Source of the DNA: JACVRW01 sp963808775
GTDB lineage: Bacteria > Actinomycetota > Thermoleophilia > Solirubrobacterales > Thermoleophilaceae
Assembly: GCA_963808775.1 (NCBI GenBank)
Contig: CAWEGR010000001.1
Location: forward strand, 74,039 to 138,038
Direction of reading: 5' to 3'
DNA: 64,000 nt
In this document: one piece after another, positions 24,741 through 33,664 of the stretch
How the letters are laid out: the number at the start of each line of letters is the position of its first letter
Position numbering within the stretch: the stretch's first letter is position 1
The notes under the pieces: generated by a model
Told to the model about the DNA's origin: nothing
Seen by the model: the letters and a program-made list of their open reading frames with translations, nothing else
The model's database searches: none
Translations under genes and position numbers: made by a program

Positions 24741-25183
24741 CCGCCCGTCAGCTCGATCGCGACCTTGAGCCGCGCGAGCTGCTCGTCGAGGCGGCGGCGC
24801 ATCCCGCGGCGCAGCAGCGGTCCCGCGACGGCGAACCAGACGCGTGTGAACAGGCTGTCCGGGCCCGCGTCGAAGGTCTGGCGTACGCGCGTGCCGGCCG
24901 CCTCCTCGGCCAGCTCGAGCGTGCCCTCGAACGGGAACGGCCCGGACACCGAGCGCACCATCTGGCGCCGCGGCTGCCGGCGCTCGACGATCTCGTAGAC
25001 GAACTCGTGGTCCTGGCCCCCGTAGACGTAGCGCGACGACAGGCGGCTGCCCTCGGCGAGCAGGCCGTCGACCTCGACGTCGTGGACGCCCTCGAGCCAG
25101 TTCTCCCAGTTGCGCGGATCCGCGGCCCAGCGCCACACGACCTCGATCGGACGCTCGACCACGATCTCGCCCGTGGCCTTCAC
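24737..25183 (-). CDS. SRPBCC family (polyketide cyclase/START-like) protein
   Basis: The protein has 148 residues from GTG 25183, which overlaps the upstream TGA by 4 nt. The START-like fold is suggested by the opening EIVVERPIEVVWRWAADPRNWENW, then VYGGQDHEFVYEIVERR and a C-terminal amphipathic helix GMRRRLDEQLARLKVAIE. This fold binds hydrophobic ligands in a central cavity. It is the second gene of a pair with a lipocalin-like gene, so the two may act on the same lipid-like ligand. Confidence 0.82.
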   Translation of the reverse strand: MKATGEIVVERPIEVVWRWAADPRNWENWLEGVHDVEVDGLLAEGSRLSSRYVYGGQDHEFVYEIVERRQPRRQMVRSVSGPFPFEGTLELAEEAAGTRVRQTFDAGPDSLFTRVWFAVAGPLLRRGMRRRLDEQLARLKVAIELTGG

Positions 25184-26148
25184 GGGTCGGGGTGCGGCTG
25201 GATCTCCATGCCGTGGTCGCGCTCGCGCATGCCCAGCTCGTAGGCGGCCCCGCCACGCACCTGGAGGTCCCAGCCACGGCCGCCCGCGGAGCGCTCGACC
25301 ACGAGGCTCATGTCCGCGATCGAGCAGTTGACGGTGTGGTGCTCGCCGCCGTCCGGATCCGCGTAGACCCAGCCCACGAAGCGCTCCCGCGGCGCGGAGA
25401 CGGTGCCGCGCACGCGCATGCCCTTGCCGGACAGCATGAACGCGCACGCGTCCGGGGCCTCGTCGACCTCGACCTTCCGTCCCGGCCCTCCGAGCGCATG
25501 GCGCTCGCCCGCGAGGCTGATCGCGCCGTTGCCTATCCACGGAGTCGTGACCGGCCCGACCTTCACGCGCCCGAGCGCCGCGTCGAGCCAGTCGCCGTCG
25601 GGGGTCATCCCGTGCAGCCAGATCCAGCGCTCGGCGTGCTCGGCGCCCCAGTTGTGGCCGACCATCCCGCCCCAGCCGTCGACCGCGATCTCGCGGCCGT
25701 CGACCACGAGGGTGCCCGCGAAGCCGGCGGCCGGCGCCGGTGAGAGCAGCTTCGTGCGCGGCAACCTGGCCGTGTACATCCAGGTGCGCGGAAGGTGGAG
25801 CAGCGGCTCCTCGCCGGTCTCGAAGCGCAGGTCCCACTCGACGTCGGCCCCGATCCGCCCCTCGGCGAAGCCGTCGCCGATGCGGGCATCGGCCACGCTC
25901 AGCCACTCGCCCTCGCCCGAGCGCGGCGCGGCGGCGGTCAGCTTGGCCGGCCGCGGGCCGTCGGCCTCGAACAGCGTGAACCAGAGCGAGCCGGTCGGCT
26001 CCTCCCCCGGCCGCTTGTGGACCGTGTAGCGGATCCAGGCGCCGAGCGGCTCCGCGGGATGGCAGAGCTTGAGGTAGAAGCTCTCGTAGTGCCCGGCCTT
26101 CACGGGCACCGCTGGAAAGCGCGCCTCCGTCGGATTCACGGCCGCCAC
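25180..26148 (-). CDS. AttH/tocopherol-cyclase-like lipocalin-fold protein (tentative)
   Basis: The protein has 322 residues from GTG 26148. It is rich in beta strands with repeated Trp/Gly turns (GSLWFTLFEADGPRP, GWGGMVGHNWGAEHAERW, RFVGWVYADPDGGEHH). The HNWG and WIWLHGMTPDG region is reminiscent of AttH/CrtC-type double lipocalin domains (carotenoid hydratase, tocopherol cyclase-like). There is no signal peptide. The ligand or reaction cannot be deduced. It is coupled to the SRPBCC gene and divergent from the SDR gene 24 bp away. Confidence 0.5.
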   Translation of the reverse strand: MAAVNPTEARFPAVPVKAGHYESFYLKLCHPAEPLGAWIRYTVHKRPGEEPTGSLWFTLFEADGPRPAKLTAAAPRSGEGEWLSVADARIGDGFAEGRIGADVEWDLRFETGEEPLLHLPRTWMYTARLPRTKLLSPAPAAGFAGTLVVDGREIAVDGWGGMVGHNWGAEHAERWIWLHGMTPDGDWLDAALGRVKVGPVTTPWIGNGAISLAGERHALGGPGRKVEVDEAPDACAFMLSGKGMRVRGTVSAPRERFVGWVYADPDGGEHHTVNCSIADMSLVVERSAGGRGWDLQVRGGAAYELGMRERDHGMEIQPHPDP

Positions 26149-26156
26149 GTCGCGGC

Positions 26157-26162
26157 ATGCTA
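26157..26162 (-). promoter_or_regulatory. Putative -10 box of the lipocalin-SRPBCC operon (TAGCAT)
   Basis: On the minus strand TAGCAT sits 8 nt before GTG 26148. A weaker TAGAAC, on the plus strand 6 nt before the SDR ATG (26173), overlaps it. Confidence 0.4.
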
Positions 26163-26172
26163 GAACCGGCGC

Positions 26173-26865
26173 ATGTCAGACGACCCGGTTCTCGTGATCA
26201 CAGGCGCCAGCACAGGCATCGGCGCCGCCACCGCAAGGCGCGCTGTGGAGTTCGGATACCGCGTGGCGCTCGCCGCGCGCTCGGAGGACAAGCTGACCGC
26301 GCTCGCGGACGAGCTCGGCGGCGAGGCGAAGGCGATCCCCGTGCGCTGCGACGTCACGAGCTGGGACGACCAGCAGGCGCTCGTGGCCGCCGCCCTCGAG
26401 CGCTTCGGGCGCATGGACGCCTTCTTCGCGAACGCCGGCTTCGGCGCCAAGCGCGGCTTCCTCGAGGAATCCGTCGAGCACTGGCACTCGATGGTCGAGA
26501 CGAACGTCTACGGCGCGGCGCTCTCGATCCGCGCGTCCCTCGGGCACTTCATGCAGCAGAACGCGGGCCACCTGATCCTCACGAGCTCGATCGCGGGCCG
26601 GCGCGCGCTGCCCGGCTCCCTCTACTCGGCGACGAAGCACGCGGTGACCGCGATGGGCGAGTGCCTGCGCCAGGAGGTCGCGGAGACGGGCGTGAAGATG
26701 ACGCTGATCGAGCCCGGCATGGTCGACACGCCGTTCTTCGACAGCCCCGTGTCCGGGGCCCTCGAGCCGGACGACATCGCGCGCTCCGTGATGTTCGCGC
26801 TGACCCAGCCGCCGCACGTGGACGTGAACGAGATCCTGGTGCGCCCGATCAATCAGCCGACGTAG
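26173..26865 (+). CDS. Short-chain dehydrogenase/reductase
   Basis: The protein has 230 residues, of the classical SDR type. The cofactor loop is TGASTGIG (about residues 10-17), the second strand is RCDVTSWDD, and NAGFG follows. The catalytic set is LTSSIAGRRALPG with YSATKHA (Tyr-x3-Lys). RSEDK after the second strand may favour NADP(H). The substrate is unknown. It is the last normal gene before the anomalous island. Confidence 0.93.
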   Translation: MSDDPVLVITGASTGIGAATARRAVEFGYRVALAARSEDKLTALADELGGEAKAIPVRCDVTSWDDQQALVAAALERFGRMDAFFANAGFGAKRGFLEESVEHWHSMVETNVYGAALSIRASLGHFMQQNAGHLILTSSIAGRRALPGSLYSATKHAVTAMGECLRQEVAETGVKMTLIEPGMVDTPFFDSPVSGALEPDDIARSVMFALTQPPHVDVNEILVRPINQPT

Positions 26866-28504
26866 CGGACCTGACGGGTGGAGCGGACGCTGAGCGGCTC
26901 CTGCTCTGGCGCGAGAAAGTGAAGAGACGGTCACGATGGCCGGCTCAGGCGCCCGGACGCTCCAGAAACCGAAAAGCAGATAACAGCGAAAAAAATAGAA
27001 GAGGAAGAAATAATGAAGGAAGGAAGAATAGGAATAGTGGAACTAGTCCAGGGAAAAGAGGTATTTGTGAAGTTAGATAATAAGAGAAGAGAAAGAAAAA
27101 AAGAGAGAGAAAGAGATGGTTATAGAAGAGAATATGATATGAGAGGAGAGAAAAATAAATGAAGAAAAAAGCTGTAAGAAGATAAAAGACTGATTGACGG
27201 TCGTTTTGACGCGAAGAAGAAAAATATAGAGAAAAGATGAGAAGAATGACTACTAAAGGCGGAAGAAAAAACTGAGCGACGTAGCAACGACGAGGAAGGA
27301 ACGGTGATCGAGGATGTGGGTGGAGAGGAGCGCTAGCCTGAATTGAGGCGAGGGTCGTGTGACGATAGATAAAAGGAAGAAAAGGGAGAGAACTAAGGCG
27401 AGCCGCGGACGAACGGAAACTGGGGCGCAGGAAAGGAAAGAGCTGACCTTTGACGGAGAGAAGCAAGATGTTAGAAGATAAGGGGAGATAGGAAAAAGAA
27501 AAGAGAGGATAGATGACAATAAAATAAAAAAAAGGGAAAAAGGAGAGAAGAAAGGGAAAAGAGGGAAAAAATAGAGAGAGACAAGCCGATACAGGGAGGC
27601 GGAAATGACATAGGCATCACCACGGGGAGGAAAGGGAGATTGATGACTGGACGTAAAAGAGAAGTCTGATAGATGGCGTTAACCGAAAAGGAAGATATTG
27701 ACGGTGAAAGATATCTCGGAACTGATAGAGAAAGAGAAAGAATAAAAAGAAGAAGAAAAAGAAGAGAAAGAAAGAGGAGACTATGACGCGGTCAGGAGCG
27801 CGCCGAAGGCGGTAAAGGTGTAGATGGGAAACAAAGATGGCAGATAACACCGATACAGGAGTACCTCGCTGAGCCTAAGAGAAGAAAAGAAAAAGAGAGA
27901 AAGATTGATAATATAAGAGGAGGAAGAGGTAAGATTGAGGAAAGAGCGGCGCACCGGAGGGCGCTCCCGGCCGGAGCGCTCGATAGAAGAATAGATGAAA
28001 GAGGGAGAGAAGCGCTTCCTGTATCGGGTCGTGTCAGGCGACATGAATCCAGGAAGTTACCGCGCGCAGGATCGTGGCGCGTGGTGTGGCGACACCGATC
28101 CAGGAGTACCTTGCTGCCGTTCAGCCGTCTTGCCCACCCCGTAGGCTCAATTCGTGAGCCTGGCCGGCAGCCCGATATTTGTTTATAAAAAAGGGAATAT
28201 AAGGAAAGAAGTAGAGATTAGAGAAGATAGATGGTGTGTACCTAGAAGGTGATGACGTGTGGATCGTTAATAAAAGAAGGAGGTGAAGGTAGAGTTGTAT
28301 GTGGTGGCTGACTAGAATTGTCACGAGAGGAGGAGAAAAGGTTGTAAGTTAACTATGTGATAGAATAATAGAAGTAAAGTGAAGAAAAAGGTAGATGGGG
28401 TAAGTTGGTAGGTCGGGATGTGAGTGAGCAGAAAAAAGAAGAAGATAAGAAGAGATAAGAGGAAGAGATGAGGGTTGGAAAGATAAAGAGAGAGAGAGGG
28501 TGTG
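26866..28504. other. Anomalous low-GC, purine-rich low-complexity tract (no gene)
   Basis: Base composition changes abruptly about 80 bp after the SDR stop. From roughly 26975 to 27790 the plus strand is mostly A and G (GAAAGAAAAAAAGAGAGAG-type runs); the stretch 27060-27170 contains almost no C. Stops interrupt all plus-strand frames, and the minus-strand open frames are only Phe/Leu/Ser low-complexity readouts of the pyrimidine strand. Short patches with ordinary composition are embedded (27950-28040 and 28040-28170). No IS ends, tRNA or direct flanking repeats were seen. It could be a degenerate intergenic island or a badly assembled, low-quality stretch. Confidence 0.6.
27847..28116 (+). 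repeat. Pair of 25-bp near-identical direct repeats within the island
   Basis: ACACCGATACAGGAGTACCT followed by CGCTG at 27847-27871 recurs as ACACCGATCCAGGAGTACCT followed by TGCTG at 28092-28116 (two mismatches). A shorter related string, CCGATACAGGA, occurs inverted near 28018-28028. Both direct copies can be read as IQEYLA. Origin unknown. Confidence 0.45.
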
Positions 28505-28810
28505 ATTGGCTAAAGAAGTACGTCGTGACCGAAGAAAGAAAGAAAGTAACGGTACAGCGAGAGCTGTGAGCGTAGAGCGCGAACCGATCACTGACGCAAC
28601 TGGGGCCGTTAATGCCGGGCCAGACAACTAGAGGAGGAGCAAGAGGTAGTGCTGCAAGAGGAGGAGGTAGTAGCGCAGAAGCGCGCTGTTGAAGGGGTGC
28701 GGCTCGACAAGGAGACGGTCACAGAAGAGGAAACTGTCTCCGACCAGGTGCGTAAGGAGCAGATCGACACCGATGTGTCAGTAGACGCCTGGAAGAAGAG
28801 GAGAAATTGA
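28505..28810 (+). pseudogene. Remnant of a DUF2382 (YsnF/AvaK) stress-protein gene
   Basis: Joined across one or two frame changes, the plus strand reads LKKYVVTEERKKVTVQREL, then VSVEREPITDATGA, then LEEEQEVVLQEEEVVAQKRA and VRLDKETVTEEETVSDQVRK, ending at a TGA near 28810. These are the hallmarks of the DUF2382 repeat region (KYVVTEE, VEREPIT, EEEHEVVLHEE, KRAVP, VRLDKETVTE, VRKEQI). The N-terminal PRC-barrel expected in such proteins is not visible, because the upstream sequence dissolves into the purine-rich tract. The gene is either decayed or heavily corrupted in the assembly. Members are linked to desiccation or oxidative stress, without a defined biochemical role. Confidence 0.65.
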
Positions 28811-28814
28811 GGTG

Positions 28815-28892
28815 ATGGGGCGCGTTATAACTCTAGCGCTCCTGCTTCTCGCTATTGATTTACTCTGGCGCGTGCTGAGTTGGCTGGCCTGA
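28815..28892 (+). CDS. Possible 25-residue membrane peptide
   Basis: ATG 28815 opens a short frame that is almost entirely one hydrophobic helix (RVITLALLLLAIDLLWRVLS) and ends at TGA 28890-28892. It starts 4 nt after the DUF2382 remnant. The clean helix suggests it may be real, but at this length chance is a serious alternative. Confidence 0.25.
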   Translation: MGRVITLALLLLAIDLLWRVLSWLA

Positions 28893-28986
28893 ATCGCTAG
28901 GTCTTCTATGCGAGCGCGTGCCTCCGCCTCGTAACTGCGATGGGCTTACGGCAGCTGTTTGTGACGGTTTCTCTGCGATTGAGAGA

Positions 28987-29217
28987 TTAGGTTACATCGG
29001 CGTCTACGTACAGCTCGTAGTACCAGCTCATTCTTAGTGAATGGGTCGTGAACCGCCAGGTCACGTCTTCTCGTCGATCATGTTGTCGAGAATCCAACGA
29101 GGACGCGGCTAGTTCAGTCGCCTTGTCAAGATGCAGCTCGATCACCTGTCGGTGGGCCTTCGCCGCCGCCTCTGAGAGGCGGTAGCCCGTCCGCCGCTCA
29201 GCTGCGACTCGTCCTGC
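28987..29217 (-). pseudogene. Unassigned open segment, possible gene fragment
   Basis: The minus-strand frame is open from 29217 to the TAA at 28987 and reads GYRLSEAAAKAHRQVIELHL followed by a segment ending WYYELYVDADVT. There is no ATG before a late Met; GTG at 29144 is the first usable start (52 residues). Composition is closer to normal than in the purine tract. I do not recognise it. Confidence 0.25.
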
Positions 29218-29262
29218 TCAGTCACTACGTCGTGTGATTGAGTCACCCGCGTCGTCGCCCAC

Positions 29263-30308
29263 GTGGACATGGACGCCTTCTACGTGAGCGTCGAGCTGCA
29301 GCGCCGTCCCGAGCTGCGCGGCCTCCCGGTCGTCGTGGCCGGCAGCGGGCCTCGCGCGGTGGTCACGACCGCAAGCTACGAGGCGCGCCGCTACGGCATC
29401 TTCTCCGCCACCCCCGCCGAGCGCGCCCGGCGGCTCTGCCCCGAGGCGGTGTTCGTCCCGCCCGACTTCGAGCACTACCGCGCCCGCTCGCGCGACGTCC
29501 ACGAGGTGCTGCGCGCGCACGTCGAGCGCGTCGAGTCGGTCGGGCTCGACGAGGCGTACCTCGACCTGAGCGGGATCGAGCGCTACCGGGCGGCGGCGAG
29601 AAGGGTCAAGGAGGCGGTCCGCGACACCACCGGGCTGACCTGCTCGGTTGGGATCGGGCCCAACAAGCTGGTCGCCAAGGTGGCGAGCGACGCCGAGAAG
29701 CCCGACGGCTTCGTCGAGCTGTCCGCCGAGGAGGCGCGCGAGCGCTTCGGGCGGCCTCCCCCGGTCTCGTCCCGGGCATCGGCCCGAAGACCGTCGAGCG
29801 GCTCGAGCGGCTCGGAATCACGACTCTGGGCGCCCTCGGCTCGACCCCCGACGCCACGCTGATGGAATGGTTCGGCCCGCGGCTCGGACGCCACCTGGGC
29901 GCGCTGGCGCGCTTCGAGGACGAGCGCGAGCTCGAGACGGTCAGGGTCGCCAAGTCCGAGTCGCGCGAGACGACCTTCGACCACGACCTGCGCGGGCTCG
30001 CGGCGCTCGAGCCGGTGCTGCGGAAGCTCACCGGGGAGCTCTGCGAGGGGCTCGCGGACGCGGAGCGGCGCGGGCGCACCGTCGGCATCAAGGTCCGCTT
30101 CGACGACTTCTCGACGGTCACCCGGGCGCACACGCTCGACGCGGCCGTGAACGACTTCGAGAGCGTCCACGAGGCCGCGCTGACGCTGCTGCGGCGGCTC
30201 GACCCGCCGCGGCCGGTGCGTCTGCTCGGGGTCCGCGTCGCGGGCCTCGACGCGACCGAGGCCGTCCGCGTCCCGGTATCAAGAGATCAACTTTCGCTCG
30301 CGTTCTGA
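29263..30308 (+). CDS. dinB: DNA polymerase IV (Y-family), frameshifted near 29760
   Basis: The start (GTG 29263, or ATG 29269) is uncertain because the upstream sequence is poor. The palm motif VDMDAFYVSVEL and the catalytic SVGLDEAYLDLSG are present, then CSVGIGPNKLVAKVASDAEK. At a C5 run (29758-29762) the frame slips; one extra C would give GLVPGIGPKTVERLERLGI (helix-hairpin-helix) and the little-finger domain to TGA 30308. Restored, the protein is about 349 residues, the normal length. The C-terminal tail QLSLAF resembles a beta-clamp-binding motif (QLxLF). It performs translesion, error-prone synthesis. Confidence 0.9.
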
Positions 30309-30313
30309 CGCGA

Positions 30314-30319
30314 TACGGT
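30314..30319 (+). promoter_or_regulatory. Putative -10 box of the wax-ester synthase gene (TACGGT)
   Basis: TACGGT lies 6 nt before ATG 30326, with no ribosome-binding site between. Confidence 0.4.
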
Positions 30320-30325
30320 GGACGC

Positions 30326-31757
30326 ATGTCGTCCGACCGCCTGACAGCGCTCGATACGTCCTTCCTCCACCTCGAGGACGGCGCCGCGCACATGCACGTG
30401 GCGTCCGTGATGGTGTTCGAGGGGCCTCCCCCGCCCTACGACGACCTGCTCGAGGCGATCGAGCACCGGCTCGCCCTCGTGCCGCGCTACCGGCAGCGCC
30501 TCGCCTACGTGCCGCTCGGCCAGGGCAGGCCGAAGTGGGTCGACGACCCGCATCTGAACCTGCGCTACCACGTGCGCGCGACGGCCCTCCCCTCCCCCGG
30601 CCACGAGCACCAGCTCAAGGACCTCGCCGGCCGCGTCTTCTCGCAGCAGCTCGACCGCGACAAGCCGCTCTGGGAGATCTGGATGGTCGATGGCCTGGCG
30701 GGCGACCGCTTCGCGATGCTCGCGAAGACGCACCACGCCCTCGTGGACGGCATCTCGGGGGTCGACATCATGTCCGTGCTGTTCGACACCTCGCCCGAGC
30801 CCGCCGCGCCGACGGCTCCGGGCGATCGCTGGCTGCCCCGCCCGATGCCGACGAACGCGCAGCTGCTCGGCGAGGCGCTGGTCGAGCGGGCCACGATCCC
30901 GACCGAGATCGCCCGCTCGGTGCGCTCGCTGTTCCGCGGCCCGCGCCGCGTGCTCGCGGGCGCGCGCGACGCCGCGGTCGGGCCTCGGCGCGATGGCCTG
31001 GGCCGGCCTCAACCCCGCCCCGCAAAGCCCCTACAACCACCCGATCGGGCCGCACCGGCGCTTCACCTGGGTGCGCGCCGAGCTCGACGACGTGAAGGCG
31101 ATCAAGAACGAGCTCGGCGGCACGGTCAACGACGTGGTGATCGCGACGGTGGCGGGCGCGATCGGCAAGCACCTGCGCCACCGCGGCCAGAACACGGACG
31201 GGCTCGAGCTGAAGGCGATGATCCCGGTCAGCGTGCGCGCCGACGTCGAGCGCGGCGCGCTCGGCAACAAGGTCGCGGCGATCATGGCGCCGCTCCCCGT
31301 CTGGTGCCAGGACGCCGTGGCGCGGCTCGACATCGTGCGCGAGCAGCTCAGCCACCTGAAGGCGGGCGGGCAGGCCGTGGGCGCGCAGGTGCTCACGGAG
31401 CTGACCGGCTTCGCCCCGCCCACCGTGATGGGCCAGGCGTCGCGGCTCGTGTCGCGCCAGCGCATGTTCAACGTGGTTGTCACGAACGTGCCGGGACCGC
31501 AGTTTCCGCTCTACATGGCGGGCCGGCGCCTGATCGACCCGTTCCCGATGGTGCCGCTGGCGCGCAACCAGGCGCTCGGGATCGCGCTGCTCTCCTACTG
31601 CGGGAAGATCAACTTCGGGCTCGTCGGCGACTACGACCTGCTCTGGGACCTCGACGACCTCGCGGTGGACGTGCGCGACTCGCTCGCCGAGCTTGCGGAC
31701 GCGGCGGGCGTCGAGCTGCAGGCCGAGCCGGCGATCGAGGAGCTCTCGCGCACATGA
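30326..31757 (+). CDS. Wax ester synthase/diacylglycerol acyltransferase (frameshifted near 30980)
   Basis: The start MSSDRLTALDTSFLHLEDG is typical of actinobacterial WS/DGATs. The catalytic HHxxxDG is in KTHHALVDGISG (about His136). A single extra G near 30979-30981 breaks the frame; the second part contains LGGTVNDVVIATVAGAI, MIPVSVR, the GNKVAAIMAPLPV block and NVVVTNVPGPQFPLYM. The restored length is about 476 residues. It transfers acyl groups from acyl-CoA to diacylglycerol or fatty alcohols, making storage lipid at the membrane. The stop overlaps the YbaK-like ATG by 4 nt. Confidence 0.92.
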
Positions 31758-32212
31758 GGGACCGCCTCGCCGAATGCGCCCGCGACCTCGGCATCGAGGT
31801 GCGGGTCCAGCGCCTCCAGGCCTCCACGCGCACCGTCAGCGACGCCGCCACCGCGGTCGGATGCGACCCCTCCGAGATCGCGAAGTCGATCGTGTTCGTC
31901 GCCGACGGCGATCCCGTGCTCTGCGTGGCCTCCGGGCAGCATCGGATCGACACGGACAAGCTCGCCGACGCTCTCGACGTCGCGGAGGTTCGCCAGGCGG
32001 CCGCCGAGGAGGTGCGCGCCGCGACCGGATTCGCGATCGGCGGCGTGCCGCCGTTCGGCCACGACCTGCCGGTCATCTTCGACGAGGAGCTGCTGCGCCA
32101 CGAGCGGGTCTGGGCCGCGGCCGGCGACCCCCACAGCCTGTTCGAGGTCGATCCGCGCGCCCTCTGCGAATGCGTCGAGGCCCGCGTGGTCGAGGTCGGC
32201 GAGAGCACCTAG
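31754..32212 (+). CDS. YbaK/EbsC family protein (aminoacyl-tRNA deacylase-like)
   Basis: The protein has 152 residues. The YbaK/ProX core shows DPSEIAKSIVFVADGDPVLC (Lys of the active site), SGQHRIDTDKLADALDVAEV and the GFAIGGVPPFGH loop, then FEVDPRALCE. Members remove misattached amino acids, often Cys or Ala from tRNA-Pro. It is coupled to the WS/DGAT gene by an ATGA overlap, with no evident functional link. Confidence 0.9.
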   Translation: MRDRLAECARDLGIEVRVQRLQASTRTVSDAATAVGCDPSEIAKSIVFVADGDPVLCVASGQHRIDTDKLADALDVAEVRQAAAEEVRAATGFAIGGVPPFGHDLPVIFDEELLRHERVWAAAGDPHSLFEVDPRALCECVEARVVEVGEST

Positions 32213-32217
32213 CCCGC

Positions 32218-32246
32218 CGTACAAGCCCCGCGGCGATCTTTGTACG
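32218..32246. promoter_or_regulatory. Inverted repeat upstream of amt, candidate operator
   Basis: CGTACAA (32218-32224) and TTGTACG (32240-32246) form 7-bp arms around a 15-nt spacer, 44 bp before the amt ATG. The size and place suit a dimeric regulator controlling the amt-glnK operon; the regulator is unknown. Confidence 0.4.
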
Positions 32247-32289
32247 CCGGGCGAAAGACGCCTTCGCCGCGCGGCCCGACCATTGGCGC

Positions 32290-33660
32290 ATGGATCCAAC
32301 GCTCGATGACGCCCTCGCCCGGATCGACACGCTCTGGGTGGTCGTGGCCGCCGTGCTGGTCTTCTTCATGCAGGCGGGCTTCCTCCTGCTCGAGATCGGC
32401 TTCTCGCGCATGAAGAACGCGGGGACGATCGTGGCGAAGGTGATCGCGAACCTCTCGATCGCCGCGCTCTGTTACTGGGCGGTCGGGTTCGCGCTCGCGT
32501 TCGGCGGCACGGGCTGGTTCGCGGGGACGGAGGGCACCTTCCTCGGCACGATGTCGCAGAGCGCGTTCCCGGCGATGGAGTTCTCGGACGCCGCGGTGCC
32601 CGCCAAGTTCTTCTTCCAGTTCGCGTTCTGCGCGGTCTCGCTCGCGATCGTCTGGGGCACGACGCTCGAGCGCATCAAGTTCGGCGCCTACCTGATCTAC
32701 GCGGTCGTCTTCAGCGCGCTCATCTACCCGATCATCAGCCACTGGATCTTCGGCGGCGGCTGGCTGCAGGCGAACTTCGGCATGCAGGACTTCGCCGGCT
32801 CGACCGTGATCCACCTGATCGGCGCCACGGGCGCGCTCGCCGCGCTGCTCCTGCTCGGCCCGCGCCACGGGAAGTACGGCAAGGACGGCAGCCCGAACGT
32901 GATCCCGGGCCACTCGATGCCGCTGATGGGCCTCGGGGTGATGATCCTGTTCGTCGGCTGGTTCGGCTTCAACGCCGGCTCGACGCTGAGCGTCGCGGAC
33001 GGCCGCTTCGCCGAGGTCGCGATCGTGACGGTCATCGGCGCCACCGCCGGAGTGCTCGGCGCGATGGCCACGAGCCACCTGGTCACGAAGACCTTCGACA
33101 TCGGCATGATCGGCAACGGCGTGATCGCCGGGCTCGTGGCGATCACCGCGCCGTCGGGCTACGTCGAGTTCTGGGCCGCGATCCCGATCGGGCTCGTGGC
33201 GGGAGTCGGCGTCGTGCTCTGCATCATCGCCATCGACAAGCTCGTGGACGACCCGATCGGCGCGCTCTCCGCGCACGGCGTGGCGGGCATCTGGGGCACG
33301 CTCGCCTGCGGCCTGTTCACGGCGCCGCGGCTCGCGGAGTACAACGCGATCGGCGAGGGCGGGCTGTTCTACACGGGCTCGTTCGAGCAGCTCGGCGTGC
33401 AGGCGCTCGGAGTCACGGCCGCCTTCATCTCCGTGCTCGTCGTCTCGCTCGCCGTCTTCTACCTCATCAAGTCCACCTACGGCCTGCGCGTGACCGAGGA
33501 GGAGGAGCGCCGCGGCCTCGACATCGTCGAGCACGGCATGTGGGGCTACCCGGAGCAGTTCATGCCGGTGCCAGGATCCGAGTATCACCCGCCGAACACC
33601 CCGGGAGCGCGCGCGGGCGCGCTCGCCATGCAGCTCACGGCGCGGACCCAGGAGGGCTAG
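32290..33660 (+). CDS. amt: Ammonium transporter Amt
   Basis: The protein has 456 residues with about eleven transmembrane helices. The pore histidine pair is visible as TVIHLIGATGA (about His175) and GALSAHGVAGIWGTL (about His329), with FVGWFGFNAGS between. It conducts ammonium or ammonia across the cytoplasmic membrane. The cytoplasmic tail (YGLRVTEEEERRGLDIVEHG) is the segment normally contacted by the P-II protein encoded immediately downstream. The upstream inverted repeat may supply nitrogen control. Confidence 0.96.
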   Translation: MDPTLDDALARIDTLWVVVAAVLVFFMQAGFLLLEIGFSRMKNAGTIVAKVIANLSIAALCYWAVGFALAFGGTGWFAGTEGTFLGTMSQSAFPAMEFSDAAVPAKFFFQFAFCAVSLAIVWGTTLERIKFGAYLIYAVVFSALIYPIISHWIFGGGWLQANFGMQDFAGSTVIHLIGATGALAALLLLGPRHGKYGKDGSPNVIPGHSMPLMGLGVMILFVGWFGFNAGSTLSVADGRFAEVAIVTVIGATAGVLGAMATSHLVTKTFDIGMIGNGVIAGLVAITAPSGYVEFWAAIPIGLVAGVGVVLCIIAIDKLVDDPIGALSAHGVAGIWGTLACGLFTAPRLAEYNAIGEGGLFYTGSFEQLGVQALGVTAAFISVLVVSLAVFYLIKSTYGLRVTEEEERRGLDIVEHGMWGYPEQFMPVPGSEYHPPNTPGARAGALAMQLTARTQEG

Positions 33661-33664
33661 AGAG

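Noticed and set aside
27000..27800. Possible CRISPR array or microsatellite in the purine-rich tract
   Set aside because: No regular repeat-spacer spacing and no identical repeats of 25-40 bp at even intervals; only irregular GA-rich text.
26945..28627. Minus-strand frames (60-173 codons) rich in Phe, Leu and Ser in the island, which look like membrane proteins
   Set aside because: They are the pyrimidine-strand readout of a purine-rich tract; no start signals, no periodic helix pattern, no family.
26866..29250. Replication origin or integrated mobile element in the island
   Set aside because: No dnaA/dnaN neighbours, DnaA-box cluster, tRNA, integrase, transposase or terminal repeats were found.
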